Shown here: positions 55,539 through 64,000 of the stretch, one piece after another
Layout: each line of letters begins with the position of its first letter
Position numbering within the stretch: the first letter of the stretch is position 1
Assembly (NCBI RefSeq): GCF_030519655.1
Contig: NZ_JAUMIT010000006.1
Location: 1-64,000, forward strand
DNA from: Wenyingzhuangia gilva
GTDB lineage: Bacteria; Bacteroidota; Bacteroidia; Flavobacteriales; Flavobacteriaceae
Direction of reading: 5' to 3'
Length of the DNA stretch: 64,000 nt
Notes under the pieces: model-generated
Seen by the model: only the letters and a program-made list of their open reading frames with translations
Database searches by the model: none
Told to the model about the DNA's origin: nothing
Translations under genes and position numbers: made by a program

Positions 55539-56501
55539 ATGAACTTAGATTTGTTATTAGATAATTTAACCAACCCTGCGTTGTTGTTTTTTTTACTGGG
55601 AATTATAGCGGTCCAGTTAAAGAGTGATTTAGCCATTCCTAAGAACTCTGCAAAATTTATTTCTTTGTATTTATTGTTTTCTATTGGTTTTAAAGGAGGA
55701 CAAGAATTGGCTCATAGTAACTTAGGATGGGATATTGTTTGGATTTTGTTATTTGGAGTTTTTTTAGCAACTGTTGTTCCTTTGTATACTTTTTTTATTA
55801 TCAAAAAGAAACTTGGGGTTCAAAATGCTGGAGCCATAGCAGCAGCTTATGGGTCTGTAAGTGCAGTTACTTTTGTGACTTCAGTGTCGTTTTTAGAAAT
55901 GCAAAATATTGATTTTGGTGGTCATATGGTGGCTGTAATGGCTTTAATGGAGGCACCTGCTATTATAGTTGGAGTTTTACTAATGTCGTTTTATAAAAAT
56001 GAAAAAACAGGAGAAGTTAGTTTTAGTCACATTGTAAAGCATTCTTTTACCAACGGAAGTGTGTTGTTAATTATGGGAAGTTTGGTAATTGGGTTTTTAG
56101 CAAGTGAAAAACAAGCAGCAGGAATATCACCATTTACAACAGATATTTTTAAAGGATTTTTAGCAGTATTTTTATTAGATATGGGAATTACTAGTGGAAA
56201 AAAGTTAGCAGCCTTTTGGAAAAATGGATCATTTCCATTAGTATTTGCTGTTGTAATACCGTTGATTAACGGAGTAGTTGTGTCTTATCTTTCAAGATAC
56301 GTTACAAGTAGTCATGGAGATCAGTTGTTGTTTGCCATATTAGCTGCAAGTGCCTCTTATATTGCTGTACCAGCTGCCATGAAAATAGCGGCTCCAAAAG
56401 CCAATCCGGGATTGTATTTACCTATGGCATTGGCCATTACTTTTCCATTTAATATTACCTTGGGTTTACCATTATATATGTATATAGTAGAATATTTTTA
56501 G
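55539..56501 (+). CDS. sbtA: Sodium-dependent bicarbonate transporter, SbtA family
   Basis: This 320-residue membrane protein has about ten helices and matches SbtA, a sodium-bicarbonate symporter first known from cyanobacteria. Recognisable parts are LFSIGFKGGQELAHS near residue 45, AAAYGSVSAVTFVTSVSFL near residue 105, LLDMGITSGKKL near residue 215, and AASASYIAVPAAMKIAAPKANP near residue 270. In heterotrophic marine flavobacteria it is thought to feed anaplerotic carboxylation. No SbtB (PII-like) partner lies beside it. It is divergent from the LysR gene and has its own terminator. Confidence 0.92.
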   Translation: MNLDLLLDNLTNPALLFFLLGIIAVQLKSDLAIPKNSAKFISLYLLFSIGFKGGQELAHSNLGWDIVWILLFGVFLATVVPLYTFFIIKKKLGVQNAGAIAAAYGSVSAVTFVTSVSFLEMQNIDFGGHMVAVMALMEAPAIIVGVLLMSFYKNEKTGEVSFSHIVKHSFTNGSVLLIMGSLVIGFLASEKQAAGISPFTTDIFKGFLAVFLLDMGITSGKKLAAFWKNGSFPLVFAVVIPLINGVVVSYLSRYVTSSHGDQLLFAILAASASYIAVPAAMKIAAPKANPGLYLPMALAITFPFNITLGLPLYMYIVEYF

Positions 56502-56547
56502 TTATTGATGGATGTGTAAACATATTTAAATTAAGTTTAAAAGAAAA

Positions 56548-56577
56548 AGCTCCATGAAATTCATGGAGCTTTTTCTT
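56548..56577. terminator. Bidirectional terminator between sbtA and the peroxiredoxin gene
   Basis: AGCTCCATGAA and TTCATGGAGCT form the stem (56548-56570), with A run before and T5 after. Confidence 0.87.
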
Positions 56578-56591
56578 TTAAAAAATGTTTT

Positions 56592-57230
56592 TTAAATGTT
56601 TGGTTGAGGTGTTGTTCTTAAATAAGGTTTAATCTCTTTATGTCCTTTTGGAAATAAATTTGGAATTTCTTCATTGGTTACCGCAGGAGAAATTACGACC
56701 TCTTCACCATGTTTCCAGTTAGCAGGAGTAGCTACTTTATGGTATGCTGTTAATTGTAAAGAATCAATCACTCTTAACAACTCATCAAAATTCCTTCCTG
56801 TTGATGCAGGGTATACAATCATCAATTTTACTTTTTTGTCAGGTCCAATAATAAATACAGAACGAACAGTTAAAGTATTGTCTGCATTTGGGTGAATCAT
56901 ATCATATAAATCTGATACTTTTTTGTCTTCATCTGCAATAATTGGAAAATTAACAGTGGTGTTTTGAGTTTCATTAATATCATTAATCCATCCATTATGA
57001 GATTCAATACCATCTACACTTAAAGCAATTACTTTGGTGTTTCTTTTGTCAAATTCCGCTTTATATTTTGCTACAGTTCCTAATTCCGTTGTACAAACAG
57101 GCGTGTAGTCTGATGGGTGTGAAAATAAAACTCCCCATCCATCTCCTAACCAGTCGTGAAAATTAATCTCTCCCTCTGTAGTTTGTGCTGTAAAGTTTGG
57201 TGCAGTATCACCCAATCTTAATGTGCTCAT
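56592..57230 (-). CDS. 1-Cys peroxiredoxin (Prx6 type)
   Basis: This 212-residue protein reduces hydrogen peroxide and organic peroxides. The peroxidatic Cys46 lies in SHPSDYTPVCTTE, which fits the PxxxTxxC motif. It is the only cysteine in the protein, so it is a 1-Cys enzyme needing an external thiol such as bacillithiol. The long C-terminal part (HKVATPANWKHGEEVVISP) is typical of Prx6. Its 5' end overlaps the upstream GGCT-like gene by 23 nt on the same strand, so it is translationally coupled. Confidence 0.94.
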   Translation of the reverse strand: MSTLRLGDTAPNFTAQTTEGEINFHDWLGDGWGVLFSHPSDYTPVCTTELGTVAKYKAEFDKRNTKVIALSVDGIESHNGWINDINETQNTTVNFPIIADEDKKVSDLYDMIHPNADNTLTVRSVFIIGPDKKVKLMIVYPASTGRNFDELLRVIDSLQLTAYHKVATPANWKHGEEVVISPAVTNEEIPNLFPKGHKEIKPYLRTTPQPNI

Positions 57231-57597
57231 CGTTATTATTTTTAATATAATTAAACAATTTTTTCTTTGATTTTACTACATACATCCAACAGACGGTTCC
57301 AGAGTTTGTTATTACTTGTACTCTTTCACAATCATCTGTTATACATATTTCTTTTGTTTTTATTTCTTCTTCGTTAATTTCATAAATAGTTCCACTTATT
57401 TCATCATTAGGGTCCTCACTAGGAGTTGCTAATGGGTGACAATCTTTTTCGGAAATAGCAATTGCTTCAGGGTTTACAAAGTGGAAAATCCCCAATTTGT
57501 ATCCTTTTACAATATCATCTTTACCCTGTAAAACTTTTCCAAAAATTTCTGTTTGTACTTTCTCTAATTTTAAAGTACCGTAAGTGAATAATAGCAT
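57208..57597 (-). CDS. Gamma-glutamylcyclotransferase-like protein (AIG2-like fold)
   Basis: This 129-residue protein begins with LLFTYGTLKLEKVQTEIFG, the YGTLK motif of the gamma-glutamylcyclotransferase/AIG2-like fold. The sequence CHPLATPSEDPNDEISGTIYEINEEE fits the GxxYxL segment where the catalytic glutamate of the family lies. The acceptor amine or peptide is unknown. It is upstream of the peroxiredoxin gene and overlaps it by 23 nt. Because both may handle thiol metabolites, a shared stress role is possible, but unproven. Confidence 0.82.
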   Translation of the reverse strand: MLLFTYGTLKLEKVQTEIFGKVLQGKDDIVKGYKLGIFHFVNPEAIAISEKDCHPLATPSEDPNDEISGTIYEINEEEIKTKEICITDDCERVQVITNSGTVCWMYVVKSKKKLFNYIKNNNDEHIKIG

Positions 57598-57667
57598 TTA
57601 TCTTTTTTTTAAATAAATATAGGTTTTTTGTATAGGAATAAAAAGGATGAAAGGCCATTATTTTTAT

Positions 57668-57702
57668 AAAGCTCTTTATTGTATTGAAATAAAGAGCTTT
57701 AA
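57668..57702 (-). terminator. Hairpin after clpB
   Basis: AAAGCTCTTTATT and AATAAAGAGCTTT form a 13-bp stem with a 7-nt loop (57668-57700), ten nt after the clpB stop. The T run on the minus strand is short, so termination may be weak. Confidence 0.6.
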
Positions 57703-57711
57703 ATGGTTCAT

Positions 57712-60300
57712 TTATTTATTTTTAAAGAATAGCTTATCATCAATAGCATCTAATTCTACATGGCTATGATTGTGTATGTTACCTGCTAAAATTTCTTTAG
57801 ATAACAGATTTAATACTTCTTTTTGAATGACACGTTTTACGGGTCTTGCTCCAAATTCTGGATCATATCCTTTTTTTGCTAACGCTAATTTCGCATGTTC
57901 TGTTGCGTTTAAGGTAATTTCTTTACCAGCTAACAAATGAGATAATCCTTTTAAATGTAATTCAACTATTTGACTAATTTCGTTGATGTCTAACGGAGTA
58001 AACATCACAATTTCATCAATACGGTTGATAAATTCAGGTCTTACAATTTGTTTTAAGTTTTGTAAAACCTCTCCTTTTGCAATTTCAGATATTTCTACAC
58101 GGTTTTTAGCGGTGGCTTTATCAAAACGTTCCTGAATAATTTCAGCTCCCATGTTAGATGTCATAATAATAATGGTGTTTTTAAAATCTGCTAAACGACC
58201 TTTGTTATCTGTTAATCTACCTTCATCTAATACTTGTAATAAAATATTAAAAGTATCTGGGTGTGCTTTTTCAATCTCATCTAACAGAACTACAGAATAG
58301 GGTCTACGTCTCACGGCCTCAGTTAATTGTCCACCTTCATCATAACCTACATATCCTGGAGGTGCACCAACCAATCTACTTACAGAATGACGTTCTTGAT
58401 ATTCGCTCATGTCAATACGAGTCAATGCGTTTTCATCATCAAATAAATATTCTGCTAAGGCTTTAGCTAACTCAGTTTTACCGACTCCTGTTGTTCCTAA
58501 GAATAAGAATGTTCCTAAGGGTTTTCTTGCATCTTGTAAGCCTGCTCTTGAACGTCTTACTGCATCAGAAACTGCTTCAATAGCATCTTCTTGTCCAACA
58601 ACTCTTTGATGTAATTCGTCTTCTAACTTTAAAAGCTTTTCTCTTTCACTCTGTAACATTTTTTGAACAGGAACACCAGTCCATTTTGCTACAACTTCTG
58701 CAATATCATCTTCAGTTACTTCTTCTTTTACTAAAGAACCTTCCTGATTTTGACTCATAGTTTCCTGAGCAGTTTCTAAACGAGTTTGAGCATCTTTAAT
58801 TTTACCATATCTTAATTCTGCTACTAAACCGTAATTTCCGTCACGTTCTGCTTTGTCTGCTTCTTGTTTGTATTGTTCAATTTCATCTTTAATGGTTTGT
58901 ATATTGTCTACTACTTCTTTTTCAGATTTCCATTGAGTGTAAATTGCATCACGTTGTTCTTTAATATTGGCTAAATCTTTACGTAAAAGAGATAATTTTT
59001 TCTCATCTTTTTCACGCTTGATGGCTTCAATCTCAATTTCAATTTGCATTACTTTTCTATCTAACACATCAAGTTCTTCAGGTTTAGAGTTGATTTCCAT
59101 ACGCATTTTTGCAGCAGCCTCATCCATTAAATCGATGGCTTTGTCTGGTAAAAAACGTGAAGTAATATAACGTTGACTTAATTCTACAGCAGCAATAATA
59201 GCACTATCTTTAATTTGTACTTTGTGATGTGCTTCATATTTTTCTTTAATACCACGTAAAATAGAAATAGCACTTTCTGTATCAGGTTCGTTTACAATTA
59301 CTTTTTGGAAACGTCTTTCTAAAGCTTTGTCTTTTTCAAAATACTTTTGATATTCATCTAAAGTAGTCGCTCCAATGGCTCTTAATTCTCCACGTGCCAA
59401 AGCCGGTTTTAAAATATTGGCTGCATCCATGGCACCCTCACCACCACCAGCTCCAACAAGGGTGTGAATTTCATCAATAAATAAAACAATATCTCCGTGT
59501 GCAGAGGTGACTTCTTTTACCACAGATTTTAATCGTTCTTCAAACTCCCCTTTGTATTTTGCTCCAGCAATTAAGGCTCCCATGTCTAAAGAAAATACCT
59601 GTTTGTCTTTTAAATTTTCAGGAACATCACCTTTTACAATTCTGTGTGCTAAACCTTCGGCAATGGCTGTTTTACCTACACCAGGTTCACCAATTAACAT
59701 TGGGTTGTTTTTTGTTCTACGAGATAGGATTTGTAAAATTCTACGAATTTCTTCATCACGACCAATTACAGGATCTAGTTTTCCGGTACTTGCTAGCTCG
59801 TTTAAATTTTTAGCATATTTATTTAAAGAATTATAAGTTTCTTCTGCATTTTGTGAAGTTACTTTTTGTCCTTTTCTAATCTCATCAATAGCCGCTCTTA
59901 AACCTTTTTCGGTAACACCTTGATCTTTTAATAATTGACTTACGGTATCTTTATTATTTAAAATGGCTAACAATAAATGTTCAATAGAAACATATTCATC
60001 ATCCATTTTTTTAGCAATATTATTTGCATCAGTTAAGGTTCTAGAAGAAGTGTTTGATAATCCTATTTGTCCTCCGGTTACTTTCGGAAAACTCTCTAGT
60101 GTTTTATCTAAAATTTGTGGAAGAATATCAAAATTGACTTGTAATTTTTTTAAGATAAAAGGCGTTACGTGCTCATCTACTTCTAAAATAGCTTTTAGTA
60201 AGTGAGTGTTCTCAATTTGTTGATGTCCTAATCCTTGTGCAATTTGTTGTGCTTGTTGAACAACCTCTTGCGATTTTATGGTATAATTGTTAAAGTTCAT
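57712..60300 (-). CDS. clpB: ATP-dependent disaggregase ClpB
   Basis: ClpB is a hexameric AAA+ chaperone that pulls proteins out of aggregates with DnaK. The 862-residue protein has the N-domain repeats (1-145), NBD1 with Walker [15 protein letters not shown] and [11 protein letters not shown], the coiled-coil middle domain (about 400-525), and NBD2 with Walker [16 protein letters not shown] and the [20 protein letters not shown] pore region. The middle domain distinguishes ClpB from ClpA and ClpC. It is a single gene with no hrcA or dnaK beside it. I see no CIRCE repeat in the 255-nt upstream gap. Confidence 0.97.
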   Translation of the reverse strand: MNFNNYTIKSQEVVQQAQQIAQGLGHQQIENTHLLKAILEVDEHVTPFILKKLQVNFDILPQILDKTLESFPKVTGGQIGLSNTSSRTLTDANNIAKKMDDEYVSIEHLLLAILNNKDTVSQLLKDQGVTEKGLRAAIDEIRKGQKVTSQNAEETYNSLNKYAKNLNELASTGKLDPVIGRDEEIRRILQILSRRTKNNPMLIGEPGVGKTAIAEGLAHRIVKGDVPENLKDKQVFSLDMGALIAGAKYKGEFEERLKSVVKEVTSAHGDIVLFIDEIHTLVGAGGGEGAMDAANILKPALARGELRAIGATTLDEYQKYFEKDKALERRFQKVIVNEPDTESAISILRGIKEKYEAHHKVQIKDSAIIAAVELSQRYITSRFLPDKAIDLMDEAAAKMRMEINSKPEELDVLDRKVMQIEIEIEAIKREKDEKKLSLLRKDLANIKEQRDAIYTQWKSEKEVVDNIQTIKDEIEQYKQEADKAERDGNYGLVAELRYGKIKDAQTRLETAQETMSQNQEGSLVKEEVTEDDIAEVVAKWTGVPVQKMLQSEREKLLKLEDELHQRVVGQEDAIEAVSDAVRRSRAGLQDARKPLGTFLFLGTTGVGKTELAKALAEYLFDDENALTRIDMSEYQERHSVSRLVGAPPGYVGYDEGGQLTEAVRRRPYSVVLLDEIEKAHPDTFNILLQVLDEGRLTDNKGRLADFKNTIIIMTSNMGAEIIQERFDKATAKNRVEISEIAKGEVLQNLKQIVRPEFINRIDEIVMFTPLDINEISQIVELHLKGLSHLLAGKEITLNATEHAKLALAKKGYDPEFGARPVKRVIQKEVLNLLSKEILAGNIHNHSHVELDAIDDKLFFKNK

Positions 60301-60555
60301 AAGTTGCTTTTTTAGGTTGATAATCCTTTTTCAATTTTATTACTTGATAGGAAATAGTCAAATGACATTCCCTTTTGATTTTTCGGTTAAAATGTCTGTT
60401 ATCAGGACTTTTTGTCTGTATAAATTGATAGATTTTCACTTTAATCTGTTTTTTTGACAGAGGAAACACTTTGTAAGGATACTAATGATAATCGACCATA
60501 AAGGAACAAGAAATTAAAATGAAACGAGTATTTTAGTACTCACAAACAATAAATA

Positions 60556-60930
60556 ATGGGTATGGGATTATTAGATAGTTTTTTAGGTAAAAACAAAGAG
60601 GAAAATAAAGACGCAAAGGTTAATTGGATTCCTTTGACAGATATTTCTCAATTAGATGATGTTGTTAAAGCATCAAAAAACAACAAAGTTGTCATTTTTA
60701 AACACAGTACACGTTGCAGTATTAGTGCTAGCGTTTTAAATAAGTTTGAAAAAAAAATAGGGGACAGTTATCAATTATATTTTTTGGATTTGATTAGCTA
60801 CAGAGATATTTCTAATGCCATTGCAGATAAATTTAATGTGGTGCATCAGTCTCCACAAGCTATATTTTTAGAAAATGAAAAAGTAGTACAACATGATTCT
60901 CATTATGGAATTTTAGACTTAACGTTTTAA
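60556..60930 (+). CDS. ytxJ: Bacillithiol-system redox protein YtxJ-like
   Basis: This 124-residue protein has a thioredoxin-like fold with a single redox cysteine, Cys54, in KHSTRCSISASVL. This motif and the SPQAIFLENEKVVQHDSHYGI end are typical of YtxJ (DUF2847), which is thought to act as a monothiol bacilliredoxin. Flavobacteriia commonly make bacillithiol, so the assignment fits. bshA, bshB and bshC are not in this window. A short hairpin with GAGTA and TACTC stem lies just upstream of the start. Confidence 0.88.
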   Translation: MGMGLLDSFLGKNKEENKDAKVNWIPLTDISQLDDVVKASKNNKVVIFKHSTRCSISASVLNKFEKKIGDSYQLYFLDLISYRDISNAIADKFNVVHQSPQAIFLENEKVVQHDSHYGILDLTF

Positions 60931-61009
60931 AGTTTAGTACTATGTTAATAAAAATACTCTAATGTTAAATTAATGTTAAATTAATATTGTTTGAATGTGA
61001 AATGTTTTG

Positions 61010-61017
61010 TAAATTTG
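61010..61017 (+). promoter_or_regulatory. Predicted promoter for the small secreted protein at 61043
   Basis: TAAATTTG fits TAnnTTTG, and TTG at 60987-60989 lies 20 nt upstream as the -33 element. The start codon is 25 nt downstream. Confidence 0.5.
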
Positions 61018-61042
61018 AGTTATCAACATAAAAACAATTATT

Positions 61043-61411
61043 ATGAAAGCATTCACATTAATATTATCACTATTTGTAGGTTTGTTTACTTACGCACAAA
61101 ATGACGTTAAAATTGTAAAACAAGGAGATATGTATAAAGTAACTTATTTTCATGAAAATGGAAAAGTTGCGCAAACAGGTTTTATTGATGCAAATAAAAA
61201 AATGCAAGGAACTTGGACTTCATATGATCTTAACGGAGAAAAGAAATCTGTAGGAGAATATAAAAATGGTAAAAAAACAGGAACTTGGTATTTTGGAAAA
61301 AACACAAGTTTAGTTACTCAAGTAGATTTTGGAACTGACTATAGAGTAGCAAGTGTTTATCAATTAAAATCAGATAAATCTCAGTTAGCAGATAGTGATA
61401 CTGAAGAATAA
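61043..61411 (+). CDS. Small secreted protein with MORN/YwqK-like repeats
   Basis: This 122-residue protein has a signal peptide (MKAFTLILSLFVGLFTYAQ). After it come two or three repeats of about 22 residues of the form HENGKVAQTGFIDANKKMQG and DLNGEKKSVGEYKNGKKTG, followed by TWYFGKN. These are of the YwqK/MORN kind found in many Bacteroidota proteins, often called antitoxin-like without proof. It is most likely periplasmic or surface-located. Function unknown. A promoter and a terminator define it as a single-gene unit. Confidence 0.82.
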   Translation: MKAFTLILSLFVGLFTYAQNDVKIVKQGDMYKVTYFHENGKVAQTGFIDANKKMQGTWTSYDLNGEKKSVGEYKNGKKTGTWYFGKNTSLVTQVDFGTDYRVASVYQLKSDKSQLADSDTEE

Positions 61412-61434
61412 ATAAACATTATAAAATTTAAAAA

Positions 61435-61459
61435 GCCACTCATTTGAGTGGCTTTTTTT
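61435..61459. terminator. Bidirectional terminator between two small genes
   Basis: GCCACTCATTTGAGTGGC at 61435-61452 is a perfect palindrome with A run before and T7 after. Confidence 0.87.
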
Positions 61460-61658
61460 ATGATGAGCTATTAGCTATTTTTTCAGGAATTCCAGCTTTA
61501 ACACATATTGATTTATTAATACCTTTAATCCATGCATATAAAGTGTCGCAGTTAGAACACGAATACATTTTTACGAAAAATAAGAGTTTAGAAGCGTTTT
61601 TTTTTTGTCTTCTAAATCTTAAGGTAGAATTACAACAAGGGCAGTGTTTTTTTTTCAT
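61458..61658 (-). CDS. Small zinc-ribbon protein
   Basis: This 66-residue protein has CPCC near the N-terminus and CSNC in the middle, with a basic stretch FRRQKKNASKL between: a plausible zinc-ribbon with two CXXC pairs. It starts at an ATG preceded by an A run and ends next to the shared terminator. I prefer it to the plus-strand reading of the same stretch because of the cysteine pattern and the clean terminator. No named family is recognised; nucleic-acid binding is a guess based on the fold. Confidence 0.6.
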   Translation of the reverse strand: MKKKHCPCCNSTLRFRRQKKNASKLLFFVKMYSCSNCDTLYAWIKGINKSICVKAGIPEKIANSSS

Positions 61659-61738
61659 GGTTTAATTAATTATTTCACCATAAATGTACCCTATATAAAA
61701 AACTTTTTTATTGATATTTGTTAGTATTTTTAAAATTT

Positions 61739-62542
61739 TTACAACAAATATTTCTCTATCACTTCGGCCACTCCGTCATTATTGTTTGAGGCTACTATTA
61801 AATTTGCTTTATCTTTTAATTCAGGTGTTACATTATCAACCCAAACGCCTAATCCAGCAAATTCTACCATAGTTAAATCATTTTCTGCATTTCCCACAGC
61901 AATAGTCTCTTCTTGTTTAATTCCTAATTGATCAATCAATCTTTTTAAAGTAGCAGCTTTGTCTATTCCTTGTGGCATTACTTCTAAAAAGAAAGGTTTT
62001 GATAAGGAAACACTTAAATCAGCTCTATAAGATTTAAGTTTGGTTTCTACTTGTTTTAAATAACTAGGTTCTTCAAGTAACAAACATTTAACACAGTTTT
62101 TGGTTATGTTAGCTCTTAAATCATTTACCACTACATAGGGCATTCCTGTAATTTTTTTTTCAACATCAATATATTCAGATTCTTGAGTCCCTATAATTTT
62201 TCCATTGTGGTAGGTAATAAAAGCCGTTTTGTGTTCTTGACTAAAATCATATAATTGATGAATATCTTTTACCGCTAAAGTTTGTTCAAAAATGCAAGTT
62301 TCATCAGTCATATTAATAATTTGTCCACCATTGAAAGAGATGATATAAGAATTGTACTTGTCTAATTCCAATTTTTTAGCATAGTTAACCATTGCAGGAG
62401 TAGGTCTACCTGAGGCAAGAACTACATATTTTCCGGCTTCTTGAGCTGCTTTAATAGCTTTTTTATTTCTTTCAGAAATGGTGTGATCGTCTTTTAGCAA
62501 AGTATCATCCATATCTAAAACAATCATTTTATAATTTATCAT
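61739..62542 (-). CDS. Cof-type HAD-IIB phosphatase
   Basis: This 267-residue protein belongs to the Cof subfamily of haloacid dehalogenase phosphatases. Motif I is LDMDDTLLKDD near the start, motif II ASGRP, motif III the lysine in PQGIDKAATLKRL, and motif IV GNAENDLTMVEFAG. The large cap (about 85-195) is the type C2 cap that sets substrate. Substrates of this group are sugar phosphates, nucleotides or pyridoxal phosphate, and are not readable here. The ATG at 62542 is used; an in-frame ATG at 62527 (MIVLDMDD) is equally possible. Confidence 0.9.
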   Translation of the reverse strand: MINYKMIVLDMDDTLLKDDHTISERNKKAIKAAQEAGKYVVLASGRPTPAMVNYAKKLELDKYNSYIISFNGGQIINMTDETCIFEQTLAVKDIHQLYDFSQEHKTAFITYHNGKIIGTQESEYIDVEKKITGMPYVVVNDLRANITKNCVKCLLLEEPSYLKQVETKLKSYRADLSVSLSKPFFLEVMPQGIDKAATLKRLIDQLGIKQEETIAVGNAENDLTMVEFAGLGVWVDNVTPELKDKANLIVASNNNDGVAEVIEKYLL

Positions 62543-62580
62543 TATGGTTTATAGTTTTTTCATCATTAGTAAGATGTCAA

Positions 62581-62588
62581 CAAAGGTA
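62581..62588 (-). promoter_or_regulatory. Predicted promoter -7 box for the HAD phosphatase
   Basis: TACCTTTG on the minus strand fits TAnnTTTG, 38 nt before the start codon. No -33 TTG is visible. Confidence 0.38.
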
Positions 62589-62777
62589 CTTAGATTTTTA
62601 TTTTGACTTAATTTTAGTTGAAAGTTTAATGGTAAAATAAAGGCTTAAAAAAATAATAGAAGTATAATTTTCTGTTTTTACATCTTATTTAACTACGAAA
62701 AGGATAACTTTCTTTTTAAAATAGAACTAAAGAAATATATTCTTACTTGTTTTGGTTATGTGTGCGTAAATATTTAT

Positions 62778-62785
62778 TATTTTTG
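62778..62785 (+). promoter_or_regulatory. Predicted promoter -7 box for glyA
   Basis: TATTTTTG fits TAnnTTTG, 33 nt before the glyA ATG. TTTG at 62751-62754 lies 23 nt upstream, slightly longer than the usual spacing. Confidence 0.48.
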
Positions 62786-62818
62786 CAACTCATTTTCAAC
62801 CTCAAAAACACCTAGAAT

Positions 62819-64000
62819 ATGAAACGTGATCAAATCATATTTGATTTAATTCAAGACGAAAAAGAAAGACAATTAAAAGGAATTGAATTAATTGCTTCTG
62901 AAAACTTTGTTAGCGAACAAGTAATGGAAGCGCAAGGTTCTGTTTTAACAAATAAATATGCTGAAGGGTATCCTGGAAAAAGATATTACGGAGGATGTGA
63001 AGTTGTTGATATTGTTGAACAATTAGCCATAGACAGAGCTAAAGAATTATATGGTGCAGAGTACGTAAACGTACAACCTCACTCAGGTTCTCAAGCCAAT
63101 GCTGCAGTATATTTTGCAGTATTAGAGCCAGGAGATAAAATTTTAGGTTTTGACTTATCTCACGGTGGTCATTTAACTCACGGTTCTCCGGTAAACTTTT
63201 CTGGTAAAATTTACCAAGCAGTTCATTATGGTGTAGATAAAGAAACTGAGGTTTTAAACTACGATAACATTTTAGAAATTGCAAAAGCAGAAAAGCCAAA
63301 AATGATTGTTGCTGGTGCATCTTCTTACTCAAGAGATATGGATTTTGCTAAATTCAGAGAAATTGCTGATGAAGTGGGAGCTTATTTATTGGCCGATATT
63401 TCTCACCCTTCTGGAATGATTGCAAAAGGAATCTTAAATGATCCAATGCCACACTGTCACTTTGTAACTACAACTACTCACAAAACTTTAAGAGGTCCAA
63501 GAGGAGGAATGATTATGATGGGTCAAGATTTTGACAATAAAGATGGTATTACTTTAAAGAACGGAGAGTTAAAGAAAATGTCTGCAATACTTAATAGTGC
63601 TGTATTCCCAGGAATGCAAGGTGGACCATTAGAGCATGTAATTGCTGCAAAAGCAATTGCTTTAGGAGAAGCTTTAACCGATGAGTACTTACATTACCAA
63701 GTTCAAGTTAAAAAGAATGCTGCAAGATTGGCTAAAGAATTAGTAGCTAAAGATTATAAAATTATTTCTGGAGGTACAGACAATCACTGTATGTTAATAG
63801 ATTTAAGAAATAAAAACTTATCTGGTAAAGATGCTGAGCAAGCGTTGGTAAAAGCTGATATTACAGTAAACAAGAATATGGTTCCTTATGATACCCGTTC
63901 TCCATTTGTAACTTCAGGAATCCGTTTAGGAGCTGCTGCAGTAACTACTCGTGGATTAAAAGAAGATGATATGGCAGTAATTGCTAACTTTATTGATGAA
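62819..64000 (+). CDS. glyA: Serine hydroxymethyltransferase, 3' end cut by the window
   Basis: GlyA interconverts serine and glycine and charges tetrahydrofolate with one-carbon units. The window holds the first 394 codons of about 420. The start at ATG 62819 gives [18 protein letters not shown]. Visible motifs are [27 protein letters not shown] and [18 protein letters not shown]. The PLP lysine is Lys222 in [31 protein letters not shown] also fits. The frame stays open to the last base, so the rest lies beyond the window. Confidence 0.97.
   Translation, partial: MKRDQIIFDLIQDEKERQLKGIELIASENFVSEQVMEAQGSVLTNKYAEGYPGKRYYGGCEVVDIVEQLAIDRAKELYGAEYVNVQPHSGSQANAAVYFAVLEPGDKILGFDLSHGGHLTHGSPVNFSGKIYQAVHYGVDKETEVLNYDNILEIAKAEKPKMIVAGASSYSRDMDFAKFREIADEVGAYLLADISHPSGMIAKGILNDPMPHCHFVTTTTHKTLRGPRGGMIMMGQDFDNKDGITLKNGELKKMSAILNSAVFPGMQGGPLEHVIAAKAIALGEALTDEYLHYQVQVKKNAARLAKELVAKDYKIISGGTDNHCMLIDLRNKNLSGKDAEQALVKADITVNKNMVPYDTRSPFVTSGIRLGAAAVTTRGLKEDDMAVIANFIDE

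Noticed and set aside
57208-57230. Overlap of the peroxiredoxin and GGCT-like genes as a possible frameshifted fusion
   Set aside because: Both proteins are complete with their own starts and stops, and the two folds are unrelated, so a simple overlap is the better reading.
60301-60555. CIRCE or other heat-shock operator before clpB
   Set aside because: No TTAGCACTC-N9-GAGTGCTAA-like repeat is present; the only short palindrome (GAGTA/TACTC) lies near ytxJ.
61444-61665. Plus-strand frame opposite the zinc-ribbon gene
   Set aside because: It starts inside the terminator hairpin and has no family features, while the minus strand has paired CXXC motifs.

Overview
The window reads as chromosomal DNA of a marine-type member of the Flavobacteriaceae (Bacteroidota). 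The evidence is AT-rich sequence, promoters of the Bacteroidota type (-7 box TAnnTTTG), almost no Shine-Dalgarno sequences, the gliding and type IX secretion genes gldJ, porU and porV, a secreted protein with a type IX sorting domain, a bacillithiol-system protein (YtxJ), an archaeal-type lipid prenyltransferase of the UbiA family, and a SbtA-type bicarbonate transporter. The genus cannot be fixed from the sequence; Polaribacter-like and related genera would fit.

Layout. 1-120: the 3' end of a 5S rRNA and the terminator of an rrn operon. 260-9480: marC, a ketosynthase next to bioB, glpD, and dnaE with a fused proofreading exonuclease. 9480-16370: the gliding/T9SS block, gldJ divergent from porU-porV. 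16380-22930: a KAS III-like enzyme, tsaD, and a giant TamB-like protein. 22960-26600: a sugar-nucleotide transferase, then the glycolytic genes pfkA, gap and mgsA. 26600-31830: a compact operon truA, ABC exporter, ridA, PBP1A. 31900-35770: a phosphoesterase, an acyl-CoA synthetase, and oxyR divergent from dps. 35830-39900: a transketolase C-terminal subunit, then a barrel protein-smpB-UbiA-maf operon and a nitroreductase. 40000-43800: a nitrate/nitrite transporter flanked by two copies of a palindromic promoter, a roughly 430-bp apparently non-coding unit, and an ABC-F gene. 43800-49640: a 1776-residue modular T9SS cargo protein. 49640-56500: flotillin, an NfeD-like protein, an FdhF/YdeP oxidoreductase, a VOC protein and a LysR regulator, divergent from sbtA. 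56590-64000: peroxiredoxin, a GGCT-like protein, clpB, ytxJ, two small proteins, a Cof-type phosphatase and the start of glyA.

How the parts fit. PorU and PorV form the sortase and shuttle of the type IX system, and the large GEVED/LTD protein at 43805 is a predicted substrate of it. OxyR, Dps, 1-Cys peroxiredoxin, YtxJ and ClpB form a scattered stress set. PfkA, GAPDH, MgsA and GlpD surround the triose-phosphate node. SbtA with its divergent LysR gene suggests regulated bicarbonate uptake, probably anaplerotic.

Most genes are ordinary housekeeping genes. I see no transposon, prophage, CRISPR array or tRNA gene. The least explained stretch is 41640-42118, where a promoter/operator duplicated from the narK promoter is followed by about 430 bp with hairpins and a strong intrinsic terminator but no convincing gene.
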